Assembly: GCF_014397025.1 (NCBI RefSeq)
Contig: NZ_JACJUO010000003.1
Span: 462,501 to 526,500, forward strand
Source of the DNA: Ochrobactrum sp. Marseille-Q0166
GTDB taxonomy: Bacteria > Pseudomonadota > Alphaproteobacteria > Rhizobiales > Rhizobiaceae
Reading direction: 5' to 3'
DNA length: 64,000 bases
This document shows positions 19,731 to 27,326 of this stretch, in pieces. The position numbers were made by a program, and so were the translations under genes. The notes under the pieces were generated by a model. It was not told the DNA's origin. It was given only the letters and a program-made list of their open reading frames with translations, and ran no database searches. The number at the start of each line of letters is the position of its first letter. Position 1 is the stretch's first letter.

Positions 19731-19748
19731 GCCCCGCGAAAGCGGGGC
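19731..19748 (+). terminator. GAAA-capped hairpin after DUF736
   Basis: GCCCCGC (19731-19737) pairs with GCGGGGC (19742-19748) around GAAA. Only TT follows, so termination would be weak; it may instead stabilise the DUF736 transcript. Confidence 0.5.
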
Positions 19749-19795
19749 TTCGCCATGCTCATGCCCGCCGCCGCCATCATCAATACGGAGTGCTA

Positions 19796-20088
19796 CGCGC
19801 GCTTTGTCCTGATCGGCTGCGGCTGAAGCCTTGCCGATCATGAGGGGAAACCAAGGGGCCTTAACCCCTTTCTCCCCTCAAGTTCCGCCTGCGCATGGCA
19901 GTGTCGCCCGCTTCTCAGGACGGTTCACTGTTTTCATGGTCTTCGTTTTCCAATCCGTCCCGCTTGCGCGCAACCCGACCATGCTCGCCGGCACTTGTCC
20001 CCTTCCATCCCCGCGCGCTCTCGCGCCCCCGGAAGGCATGTCGAGGGATATGCCTTCGGCAATTAAGGGAAAAAGAGGAGTAAGGACC
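19796..20088 (+). promoter_or_regulatory. Conserved ~290-nt leader, copy B (before the DUF932 gene)
   Basis: The second copy of the leader found at 12091-12381. It keeps GATCGGC (19811-19817) with GCCGATC (19833-19839), the CCCCTTTCTCCCCTCAA block, CCCGCTTCTCAGGACGG, and a weaker GGCAT...ATGCC hairpin (20035-20054) before the ribosome binding site. As with copy A it follows a DUF736 3' end, so the duplicated unit is DUF736 end plus leader. Confidence 0.7.
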
Positions 20089-21285
20089 ATGAATGTCATC
20101 ACCAGCAGCCACAACAGCCAGCCAATCAACAAGGGTTTTCGCGTGGACATTTCGCGCGGCGTGAACATCGACCGCGTTTCGTCGGAATGGTTTTCGCGGC
20201 CGGACGACGAGCGTTTTCTTTCGCTGACCGCGCTTTACAACGCCGTGAAGATGCGGGCGGATCGCGCCACGGCCCGCACCGTCGAAAGCCGCGCCGTGCG
20301 CGTAGACGCCAGCCGCGACAATGCGGAGAGGCTTTCGCTTATCGTCCCCGGACAGGAAGAACCGATTGCCCCGACGCATTGGAGTTTCGGCCAGCTTTGC
20401 AGCCTTGTCGGCACACCGGCCAGTTACATGCGCCAGCTTCCCGCGCCGCTGGCGGGCATCAACCTACAGCACGGCTTGCTTTCGCATCGCGCCGAACTGG
20501 TCAAGACGCTGGAAACGGAGGACGGCCGCAATGAATTGCGCGCCGTGACCGGCCCGGATTATGGCCGAATCTGGGATCATGAGCTTGTCGCCGCCGTGAT
20601 GAAGATCGCGGGCAACGGCGTCGGCGATACCATGTGGAAGGTGCCGGGCGTTCTGGATTGGGCGACCATGACACACAATCCTTTCGTCGACGTGACCAAG
20701 GACACGACCACGCTTTACGCTTCGGATCGTGACGTCTTCCTGTTTCTGGTGGACGATACGCACCCCATTGAAGCCGGACGCCTGCCGAATGGCGAGCCGG
20801 ACCTTTATTTCCGCGGCTTCTATTGCTGGAATAGCGAAGTCGGCAGCAAGACGCTCGGCATCGCCTCATTCTACCTGCGTGCGGTTTGCATGAATCGGAA
20901 TTTGTGGGGCGTCGAAAATTTCGAGGAAATCACCATCCGCCACAGCAAGTTCGCGGCACAGCGTTTCGCCCATGAAGCTGCGCCCGCGCTTCGCAGCTTC
21001 GCCAATTCCAGCCCCGCGCCCTTCATTGCCGGGATCAAGGCTGCAAGGGAAAGGATCGTCGCCCATAACGACGAAGACCGCGAAAGCTTCCTTCGCCGTC
21101 GCGGGTTTGGCAAGGCCGAAACCGGCAAGATCATTGAGACCGTCTTGCAGGAGGAAGGCCGGCCCCCGGAGAGTATCTTTGACTTTGTGCAGGGTATGAC
21201 CGCCCATGCCCGCACCAAGACCAATCAGGATACTCGCCTTGAACTGGAGGGAAAGGCGAAGGCCTTGCTTGAACGGGCATCCTGA
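20089..21285 (+). CDS. DUF932 family protein
   Basis: A 398-aa protein of the DUF932 (phage/plasmid-like TIGR03299-related) family, with FSRPDDERFLSLTALYNAV, WSFGQLCSLVGTPASYMRQLPA, LRAVTGPDYGRIWDHELV, LYASDRDVFLFLVDD, YFRGFYCWNSEVGSKTLG and RNLWGVENF. Such proteins are widespread on plasmids and ICEs and are of unknown function, sometimes grouped with early-transfer genes. GAGGAGTAAGG gives a strong ribosome binding site at this ATG. It has the conserved leader. Confidence 0.9.
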   Translation: MNVITSSHNSQPINKGFRVDISRGVNIDRVSSEWFSRPDDERFLSLTALYNAVKMRADRATARTVESRAVRVDASRDNAERLSLIVPGQEEPIAPTHWSFGQLCSLVGTPASYMRQLPAPLAGINLQHGLLSHRAELVKTLETEDGRNELRAVTGPDYGRIWDHELVAAVMKIAGNGVGDTMWKVPGVLDWATMTHNPFVDVTKDTTTLYASDRDVFLFLVDDTHPIEAGRLPNGEPDLYFRGFYCWNSEVGSKTLGIASFYLRAVCMNRNLWGVENFEEITIRHSKFAAQRFAHEAAPALRSFANSSPAPFIAGIKAARERIVAHNDEDRESFLRRRGFGKAETGKIIETVLQEEGRPPESIFDFVQGMTAHARTKTNQDTRLELEGKAKALLERAS

Positions 21286-21295
21286 CCGCCCATGC

Positions 21296-21321
21296 CCGCG
21301 CCGTCAGAAATGGCGGCGCGG
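21296..21321 (+). terminator. GAAA-capped hairpin after DUF932
   Basis: CCGCGCCGTCA (21296-21306) pairs with TGGCGGCGCGG (21311-21321), one mismatch, around GAAA. No T-run. It resembles the hairpins after the DUF736 and ParB-like genes, so each early-region transcript seems to end in a strong hairpin. Confidence 0.45.
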
Positions 21322-21494
21322 TCTTGCCGCAGATTGCGCCGATCCTTTCCGCAAAGCCCGGTTTCAGTCACCGTCAAACCGGATCGGCGGCGTCCGCGCC
21401 TGGATGGCACAGACGCCGCTCGCCGGTCTGCGACCGGCTCGCTAAATCACGCACAGGTTTTTCGACGAGCCACTTTTCCTTTCCCGGAATAACT

Positions 21495-21523
21495 AGTATA
21501 TTGGGTGGAAGTATATTAGGTAG
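21495..21523. promoter_or_regulatory. Tandem repeats before the XRE regulator
   Basis: AGTATATTGGGTGG (21495-21508) and AGTATATTAGGTAG (21510-21523) are direct repeats with a 15-bp period, 18 bp before the XRE start. They look like operator half-sites for autoregulation, possibly overlapping the promoter. Confidence 0.5.
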
Positions 21524-21540
21524 TCGGTGACAGCTTTCCC

Positions 21541-21753
21541 ATGAGCTTACGGGAAAGAGTCGCCAAGAACCTGCGTCGGTTGAGACATGAGCGATCCATG
21601 TCACAGGAAGAACTCGCCCATCGTGCCAAGATCAACCGTAACTATGTCGGTATGCTTGAGCGGGAAGAATACGCAGTTTCCGTCGACACGCTCGAAAAGC
21701 TCGGCGCAGCCCTCGGCGTTGATCCGATCGAATTCTTCCGCGAATATCCCTGA
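21541..21753 (+). CDS. XRE family helix-turn-helix regulator
   Basis: A 70-aa protein that is almost entirely an XRE/Cro-type helix-turn-helix: LRERVAKNLRRLRHERSMSQEELAHRA, NRNYVGMLER and VDTLEKLGAALGVDPIEFF. Single-domain XRE repressors of this length commonly keep conjugation or excision genes off in ICEs. Tandem repeats directly upstream suggest autoregulation. It stands at the left border of the replication and transfer genes. Confidence 0.9.
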   Translation: MSLRERVAKNLRRLRHERSMSQEELAHRAKINRNYVGMLEREEYAVSVDTLEKLGAALGVDPIEFFREYP

Positions 21754-21905
21754 GAGACGCGCCAAGGCAGACCGATACTTTTTGCTGAGACGTTTCAGCG
21801 ATAAGGTTATTCCGCAATTGCGGATATTGCCGTCATGAACCTGTCACCCTGCGAACGGATAAAATACTGGTCCGTTTCTAGCGTAGCTTTCGGCGAAGAG
21901 GTCCC

Positions 21906-22169
21906 ATGAACAAGCCTTTGAGGGATGACGGCCCGCCCTTGACCGACAGGGTGAACGCCTACGACGAAACCCATCTGGCCACCTATCTGCGTCTTCTGGA
22001 CGCCGATGAGGAGGGCGCGGACTGGCGCGATGCCATAAGGATCATCTTCGGCATTGACGTCGAAGCCGATCCGGAACGCGCCAGACGCATCCACGAAACA
22101 CACCTTGCACGCGCCCGCTGGATGACAGAAATCGGCTATCTCCATCTTCTCCAACCGCGCATGCAATAG
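21906..22169 (+). CDS. Small DUF2285-like protein
   Basis: An 87-aa protein: LTDRVNAYDETHLATYLRLLDADEEGADWRDAIRI followed by DVEADPERARRIHETHLARARWMTEIGYLHLL. This is the compact form of the DUF2285-type domain found on alphaproteobacterial ICEs beside a replication initiator. AGAGG precedes the ATG. The domain is thought to be DNA-binding, but that rests on family annotation as I recall it. Confidence 0.8.
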   Translation: MNKPLRDDGPPLTDRVNAYDETHLATYLRLLDADEEGADWRDAIRIIFGIDVEADPERARRIHETHLARARWMTEIGYLHLLQPRMQ

Positions 22170-22285
22170 CTGGTTCCGTTCCTTCAGCGCAGTACAAGGC
22201 CCTATTCCAATTTTCTGTATTCCGGCTTCGGAAACTTCCCCAATACTCGCTTCATCCCAAGGTTGAGTTTCCCAAGGGGAGTGGC

Positions 22286-23098
22286 ATGGAAGCATTGCAG
22301 GACTGGACTTCGCCACGGTTTGAAGAAGAACTGGCCATCTTGAGCGCGGTGGCGCAACTTTCGAATTTCTTCGCCGCAACAAACGATATCAGAGCGATTA
22401 CAGGCAAATTGTCGAAGGCGCTGCTTCCGGCTCCGCGGAACAGGATGAAGCCAAGAAACAATTGTCTCAACGTTGGGGCGTCACGTTTCCCGGCTGATCC
22501 GTTTTATTCAGCCCCGGTATCACAACTGCTGTGGCGACCAGAGATATTTCCCGCAATCGTCGTCATTGAACCCGCACGGGCAGGCTATAAGGGCTGCCCA
22601 TTGCTCGACCCGTTTGCTTCGGCCTTTGTAGGGCACGTGACGGCGGACGGATTTCATGCCGTCGTCAGGGACAAATACGGCGATCATTATGTCTGGCTTC
22701 CATGCGGACGCCAGATAATCAATGCCGTCATGTGGGTTCCACCTGACAACTATTATAATGAGCGCGAGCAGTGCGTGAAGCGGTTCGTCTGCTGGTTGGC
22801 CGGAAAGCCGTCCGGCCCACAGCCTTCCTGGCTACGCTTTTCCCGCTACCAGATTCACAGGTTGAGCCTGATGCTGCGCGTATGGGACGGCGTGCAGGCA
22901 GGCGCATCGCGTCAGGAAATCGCCAGCGTCCTGTTCAACTCCGACCTTGGCAAGCTACGTTCCATCGATTGGAAAAACACGCCTGAACGCAGGCGTATCG
23001 CTCGACTTTTGGGCGCTGCGCAAGAATTGATCGACGGCGGCTATCCGCGCCTGCTTTGCCCGTTCCAGAAATTTCCCGACAATCCGCGCGATGGCTGA
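22286..23098 (+). CDS. DUF2285-type regulator with two compensating frameshifts
   Basis: A 270-aa open frame. Residues 70-270 match the regulator family (FPADPFYSAPVSQLLWRPE near the start, SWLRFSRYQIHRLSLMLRVWDG, GASRQEIASVLFNSDL, AAQELIDGGYPRLL). Residues about 17-69, however, read in the wrong phase: the alternative frame gives HLERGGATFEFLRRNKRYQ and SDYRQIVEGAASG...QLSQRWGVTFP, the expected conserved segment. A one-base deletion near 22334 and an extra G near 22492 explain it. The frame stays open, but the product probably lacks a working N-terminal domain. Confidence 0.75.
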   Translation: MEALQDWTSPRFEEELAILSAVAQLSNFFAATNDIRAITGKLSKALLPAPRNRMKPRNNCLNVGASRFPADPFYSAPVSQLLWRPEIFPAIVVIEPARAGYKGCPLLDPFASAFVGHVTADGFHAVVRDKYGDHYVWLPCGRQIINAVMWVPPDNYYNEREQCVKRFVCWLAGKPSGPQPSWLRFSRYQIHRLSLMLRVWDGVQAGASRQEIASVLFNSDLGKLRSIDWKNTPERRRIARLLGAAQELIDGGYPRLLCPFQKFPDNPRDG

Positions 23099-23255
23099 CC
23101 GCAGTCGCTGACCTCTGCCGTTCGTCGGCTTTGGTGTGACCGGCATGGGGGGACATTTACGCAGGCGATTATTTTGTCACTCCGCCGGGCCGCATATTTT
23201 TCGCCATCCTCGCAACAGAACCGCCGTTCTGGTGGCAACTGCGATGGAGGTCCAC

Positions 23256-23537
23256 ATGCAGCAGAAGATCGAAGAGAATTGGCCGCGCTTCGTGCGCACC
23301 GTGGAAGCTGCTCACCTTCTCGGCCTCTCTCCCCGGACGCTGGAAAAGCACCGTTGTGACGGAACCGGTCCGATCTATCGCAAACTCGGCGGTCGTGTCG
23401 TCTATACCGTCACCGATCTTCAGACATGGATTCATGCCGCAGCCCGTCTATCGACGTCCGAAGCCGCACCACCCCGACTGTTGCAGGTGCTGGACACCGA
23501 CGCAGACACTGACCTTGCCGCTGACGCCGCGTGCTGA
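23256..23537 (+). CDS. AlpA/excisionase-like helix-turn-helix protein
   Basis: A 93-aa protein with a MerR-like winged helix: RFVRTVEAAHLLGLSPRTLEKHRCDGTGP, then YRKLGGRVVYTVTDLQTWI, the standard HTH_17/AlpA pattern. GGAGG six bases before the ATG sets the start. It stands 12 nt before the replication initiator gene and is probably co-transcribed with it. In ICEs such proteins act as excisionases or activators; which one here is not visible. Confidence 0.88.
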   Translation: MQQKIEENWPRFVRTVEAAHLLGLSPRTLEKHRCDGTGPIYRKLGGRVVYTVTDLQTWIHAAARLSTSEAAPPRLLQVLDTDADTDLAADAAC

Positions 23538-23549
23538 CCGGACGCCGCC

Positions 23550-24422
23550 ATGTCCTCGCACCGGATATATCAGGGTCAGCAGCTTGAACTGTTCAGGCCA
23601 TGCGGCGGCGACATCGCCGCCCGCGATGCGCAGGATCTCATGTCGTGGCCATTCTTCTCGCTCGCCAAGTCCCGCCGCGTGACGCCGATCGACTTCCGCA
23701 TGGGGGACATATCGATCCGCGTCGAGGCGACGGCCGAACACGGCATGGCGACGATCTGGGACGCCGATATTCTCATCTGGGCGGCGTCGCAGATCGTTCA
23801 AGCTCGCGACAATGGCTTGCAGACTTCGCGTTTCATGTTCGCCACGCCTTACGAAATCCTCTCCTTCATCGACCGTGACGATTCCGCCCGCAGCTATGAA
23901 CGGCTGAAGGCGGCGCTTGACCGGCTGCAATCCACTACGGTCGTGACGTCGATCCGCCAGCCGTCGGAGCGGCGTCGGCATCGCTTCTCATGGATCGCGG
24001 AATGGAAAGAACAACTGGATGCAGATGGCCGGCCGCTCGGCATGGAACTCATCCTGGCGGACTGGTTTTATGCCGGCGTCATTGACGATGCCCTCATCCT
24101 CACCATCGACCGCGCCTATTTCGATCTGACCGGCGGCCTCGAGCGCTGGCTTTACCGTCTCGTGCGCAAGCACGGCGGCCGCCAGACATGGGGCTGGAGC
24201 TTCGATCTCGAACACCTGCATCTCAAGTCCGGTTCGCTCTCACCGCTCAAGCATTTTGCCTACGACCTGCGCGCGATCGTCCAGCGCCAGCCGCTTCCTG
24301 GCTACCGGCTGGAGCTTGTCACCGATCCGGACGGCCGTATCCGGCTGACCTTTCAACCCACGCCAACCGATCCAATGAAGGCTGCGCTGCGCCTGCCGCG
24401 CCGCCGCCCGATCAGATTGTGA
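23550..24422 (+). CDS. repA: Replication initiator protein A (RepA-type)
   Basis: A 290-aa initiator of the replication initiator protein A family found on alphaproteobacterial plasmids and ICEs. Recognisable blocks are MSWPFFSLAKSRRVTPIDF, WDADILIWAASQI, FATPYEILSFI, YERLKAALDRLQSTTVVTSI, RLVRKHGGRQTWGWSFDLEHL and LSPLKHFAYDLRAIV. It probably binds the iteron array that begins 17 nt after its stop codon, giving the excised element an autonomous or transient replication mode. Confidence 0.9.
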   Translation: MSSHRIYQGQQLELFRPCGGDIAARDAQDLMSWPFFSLAKSRRVTPIDFRMGDISIRVEATAEHGMATIWDADILIWAASQIVQARDNGLQTSRFMFATPYEILSFIDRDDSARSYERLKAALDRLQSTTVVTSIRQPSERRRHRFSWIAEWKEQLDADGRPLGMELILADWFYAGVIDDALILTIDRAYFDLTGGLERWLYRLVRKHGGRQTWGWSFDLEHLHLKSGSLSPLKHFAYDLRAIVQRQPLPGYRLELVTDPDGRIRLTFQPTPTDPMKAALRLPRRRPIRL

Positions 24423-24438
24423 GCAACCTGTGGACAGA

Positions 24439-24504
24439 CCCGTACTATCAGGGACCGCAATGCCCGTACTATCGGGGACCGGAAACCCGTACTATCAGGG
24501 ACCA
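24439..24504. repeat. Iteron array, candidate replication origin
   Basis: Three direct repeats of CCCGTACTATC(A/G)GGGACC lie at 24439, 24463 and 24486, a spacing of 24 and 23 bp. Each carries a partial internal symmetry CCC...GGG. About two helical turns between repeats immediately downstream of a RepA gene is the usual arrangement of iterons in a plasmid origin. A moderately AT-richer stretch follows (24510-24590). Confidence 0.75.
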
Positions 24505-24653
24505 AAACCGGTTTTAACCATCCGGATTCACTCGCCAATCCGCGCTCCTAACATTGGTAACTCAGAATCCTTCGGATTCTTCCTAACGCGACCCGCCGAA
24601 AATCGCGGTTGTGGGGGGACAATCGCGCAGGCTTTCGGCCGGAGGATCGGCCG

Positions 24654-25151
24654 ATGAAGGCAGGCGCTTTTTCTCCGCGAACGCTGGTCCATCTGACATG
24701 GATTGAGAACCGCATCGAGCAGCGTATTCATTTCGGGCGGATTGACGAGGAACAGCGCATCGATCGTCATCGCCGTGTCGTCAGCTTCGATCCCGGTGCG
24801 ATCTTCGCCTTCGTCAGATGGGCCGCGAATGATTTCGGCACGGCCGTTTCCCGCATCGACATTCTGCGCGCCGTCGCGCCGGGCGAAAACTACCAGACCG
24901 TGCCGCTGGTCGATCCCGGCGGCGAAATCCTTCTCCGCACCCACGGCTGGCCGAAGGTCGAAAAGGTGCTGCACGTCATCGACGCGATCGAGCGAAACGG
25001 CATCGACCCGGACGACGTCGCGCCGGATCACTGGCGGCACATCCACAACCGTCTCACCGTCAACGAGCCATTCGGCACCTACACCCGCCAGCAGCATCGC
25101 GCCTGGCTGATGCGCCGCGAGATTTCCGCACAACAGGGAGACAGGCTATGA
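24654..25151 (+). CDS. DUF2840 protein
   Basis: A 165-aa DUF2840 protein: LVHLTWIENRIEQRIHFGR, FDPGAIFAFVRWAANDFGT, ILRAVAPGENYQTVPLVDPGGE, WPKVEKVLHVIDAIE and WRHIHNRLTVNEPFG. The family is confined to mobile elements and its role is unknown. GGAGG stands upstream of this ATG. Its stop overlaps the start of the TraF-like gene (ATGA). In related elements as I remember them a ParA gene stands between RepA and DUF2840; none is present here. Confidence 0.88.
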   Translation: MKAGAFSPRTLVHLTWIENRIEQRIHFGRIDEEQRIDRHRRVVSFDPGAIFAFVRWAANDFGTAVSRIDILRAVAPGENYQTVPLVDPGGEILLRTHGWPKVEKVLHVIDAIERNGIDPDDVAPDHWRHIHNRLTVNEPFGTYTRQQHRAWLMRREISAQQGDRL

Positions 25152-25705
25152 CGCGCTTCGCATGGGTGATGGTGACGTATTTCTCTGCGCTCGCCACCAC
25201 GGTTTCCATCTTTATCGATCCGGCCAAGAAACTGATCTGGAACGCATCTGCCAGCGTGCCGGTCGGCCTCTACCGGATCGTTCGCGCCGACCGTCTGGAC
25301 GTCACCGACCTAGCGGTCGTGATGCCGCCCGACGATCTGGCCGGGTTCCTTGATGAGCGCCGCTATTTGCCGCGCGGCCTTCCGCTCCTCAAGCGCGTGC
25401 TGGCGCTTACCGGAACGACCGTCTGCCGCAATGGCGCGGAGATCACCGCCTACGGCATGACCTACGGGCAGACCCGCGAGCGCGACGGCCAAGGCCGTCC
25501 GCTGCCTGTATGGCAGGGCTGCCGGAAGGTTGCCGAAGGCGAAGCCTTCTTCATGAACTGGGATGCCGCCGACAGCTTCGACAGCCGTTATTTCGGGCCG
25601 CTTCCGCTTTCAACCGTTGTCGGCCGGGCAATTCCGCTCTGGACCGTCGACGATCCCGATCCGGTCGCGGAAGCGTTCCGCGTGCCGGTTTCCGACGAGC
25701 CGTGA
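25148..25705 (+). CDS. traF: TraF-like S26 family signal peptidase
   Basis: A 185-aa membrane-anchored serine peptidase. The N-terminal helix is FAWVMVTYFSALATTVSIFI. The catalytic serine is in NASASVPVGLYRI and the lysine in LLKRVLALTG; FMNWDAADSFDSRYFGPLP is the typical box near the end. TraF peptidases process or circularise the conjugative pilin, acting in the periplasm. Yet the pilin gene (trbC) is not in the window. Confidence 0.9.
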   Translation: MTRFAWVMVTYFSALATTVSIFIDPAKKLIWNASASVPVGLYRIVRADRLDVTDLAVVMPPDDLAGFLDERRYLPRGLPLLKRVLALTGTTVCRNGAEITAYGMTYGQTRERDGQGRPLPVWQGCRKVAEGEAFFMNWDAADSFDSRYFGPLPLSTVVGRAIPLWTVDDPDPVAEAFRVPVSDEP

Positions 25706-25741
25706 ACGGCTCGTTTCTCCAACCGAATGAGGTTTACCGCT

Positions 25742-26068
25742 ATGGCCCAGATAGGCACCTTCACCCGCAACAACGACGGCTTCTTCGGCCGCGTCCGCAC
25801 GCTTACCCTCGACGCCGAAGTGACTATCCTTCCCATCGATGAGACGGACGCCGAGAATGCGCCGAACCATCGTATCTTCGCCGATGGCCTCGAAGTCGGC
25901 GCGGCGTGGGACCAAACCGGCGAGCGCGCTGGCGTGTATCTCTCCGTCACCATCGACGATCCTTCCTTTGTTGAACCGATCCGCGCCCGCATGTTCGAGT
26001 CAGACACCAAGAAGGATGTCTGGAATCTTCACTGGACCCGCAAGACGCGGCGCGACGAACAGGCGTGA
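25742..26068 (+). CDS. DUF736 family protein (intact copy 2)
   Basis: A 108-aa DUF736 protein (IGTFTRNNDGFFGRVRTLTLDA, NAPNHRIFADGLEVGAAWDQ, LSVTIDDPSFVEPIRARMF, WNLHWTR). It is clearly diverged from the 19397-19714 copy and lies in the conserved position for this family, between traF and the lytic transglycosylase, so it is the ancestral backbone copy. Stop codon and start of the next gene overlap. Confidence 0.92.
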   Translation: MAQIGTFTRNNDGFFGRVRTLTLDAEVTILPIDETDAENAPNHRIFADGLEVGAAWDQTGERAGVYLSVTIDDPSFVEPIRARMFESDTKKDVWNLHWTRKTRRDEQA

Positions 26069-27081
26069 CCGTCATGCGCTGCCATCCTTCTCGCGAACTT
26101 TCAGGCTCACTCCCCTTGATCGATCGAGCGCCGATCACTCCCCTCGACCCGATCGCCTATCGGGCGGCCGTCGCGCGCAGCGGCGGTCAGGGGCGACGGC
26201 CTGTTTTCTGGAGAACGGACACGTCTTCCGACGATGCCCGTCCGGAAAATGTTGGCCGGCGGCGAAGCCTTGCCCTTGACCAGAGCGAGCACGATGGCAG
26301 GCTGATGGGCAATCGGGACGGCGGACTTTGCGCTGCCGTCCCTGCGATCATGGCGCTGCTGATGGCAGCGACCATGATCGTCACGCTGCCATGCGTGGCA
26401 ATGGCCGATCCGCTGGCAAACGAAACGCAGACGACGCGCATGGCTACCGCCGTCGCATCGTCCGATCCGTTGGCAGATCATATCGCGGAAGCGGCCAAGC
26501 GCTTCGCCATGCCCGAACGCTGGATACGCGCCGTCATGCAGGCCGAGAGCGATCATGATCCGCACGCCATCTCGCCAAAGGGCGCGATGGGCTTGATGCA
26601 GATCATGCCCGCCACATGGACGGAGCTGCGCGCCCGATACGGCCTTGGCGACGATCCCCATGATCCCCGCGATAACATTCTGGCGGGCGCTGCCTATCTC
26701 GCGGAACTGCATGATCTTTACGGTTTGCCGGGCTTCCTCGCCGCCTATAATGCCGGTCCCGGCCGCTACGAAAAGCATCTTGTCACCGGCGATCCGTTGC
26801 CCGCCGAGACGGTCGCCTACATGGCGAAGATCGTCCCGCAGATCGACGCGGACGCCGCCGTTGCTTATCGCACGGCGGATCGTCCGGCACGCTCCAAATG
26901 GTCCGTCGCGCCGCTCTTCATCGCTCGCGCAGCGGTTCCCGCTGGCGGCGACGTGACGGCGGCCGATCATCCTTCCGGTCGCTCATCCAGCGCCAGCACG
27001 ATCACCGATCTTTCGGCGCTTGCACCGCCGTCCGATGGTCTGTTCGTGCGCCGGTCCGAAAAGCAGGAGGAACAGCCATGA
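26065..27081 (+). CDS. Lytic transglycosylase (conjugation-associated)
   Basis: A transglycosylase SLT-domain protein of 338 aa from the GTG overlapping the previous stop; ATG at 26074, or an internal ATG at 26305 giving a conventional signal peptide (AIMALLMAATMIVTLPCVAMA), are alternatives. The catalytic domain is about residues 130-260, with RWIRAVMQAESDHDPHAIS (catalytic glutamate in QAES), GAMGLMQIMPATW and FLAAYNAGPGRYEK. It cuts peptidoglycan to let the transfer channel pass. The N-terminal 80 residues before the signal-like segment are unusual. Confidence 0.9.
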   Translation: MTVMRCHPSRELSGSLPLIDRAPITPLDPIAYRAAVARSGGQGRRPVFWRTDTSSDDARPENVGRRRSLALDQSEHDGRLMGNRDGGLCAAVPAIMALLMAATMIVTLPCVAMADPLANETQTTRMATAVASSDPLADHIAEAAKRFAMPERWIRAVMQAESDHDPHAISPKGAMGLMQIMPATWTELRARYGLGDDPHDPRDNILAGAAYLAELHDLYGLPGFLAAYNAGPGRYEKHLVTGDPLPAETVAYMAKIVPQIDADAAVAYRTADRPARSKWSVAPLFIARAAVPAGGDVTAADHPSGRSSSASTITDLSALAPPSDGLFVRRSEKQEEQP

Positions 27082-27326
27082 ATTTCGTGGTGCCGGGTGG
27101 TCTAACGCGCGTCATCGTAGCTCATGCGGGATGGCGGGGAGGGGCGGCGGCAACGTCCGATGTAAGGCAAGATAAAAGGCCGCACATCGCGGCTTGGACG
27201 GTCGGTTGTTTTGATTGGCTTTTTCCCGGCTTTCCGCACATCGCGGGCCATAAGTGCGATGTGCGCACCCTGAATTTACTGAATATTTTCAACGAAACCT
27301 GCACCTCGCAGCGAGTAACCCCATGA
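27078..27326 (+). CDS. Small ORF overlapping both neighbours at ATGA
   Basis: An 82-aa frame (MNFVVPGGLTRVIVAHAGWRG...) whose ATG overlaps the transglycosylase stop and whose TGA overlaps the relaxase start, four bases at each end. A ribosome binding site (AGGAGGAA) precedes it. The peptide itself has no recognised family, and the DNA contains candidate oriT repeats. It may be a coupling ORF whose passage delivers ribosomes to the relaxase, or the exact overlaps may be coincidence. Confidence 0.4.
   Translation: MNFVVPGGLTRVIVAHAGWRGGAAATSDVRQDKRPHIAAWTVGCFDWLFPGFPHIAGHKCDVRTLNLLNIFNETCTSQRVTP
27181..27265. other. Candidate oriT region
   Basis: The decamer CGCACATCGC occurs at 27181-27190 and 27235-27244, and its reverse complement GCGATGTGCG at 27256-27265, forming one direct and one close inverted repeat. 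The region is immediately upstream of the relaxase gene, the usual place for an origin of transfer in this type of element. A nick site cannot be pinpointed. Confidence 0.45.

Noticed and set aside
24439..24504. Iteron repeats as a CRISPR array
   Set aside because: Three repeats with four-to-five-base spacers and no cas genes; spacing fits iterons, not CRISPR.
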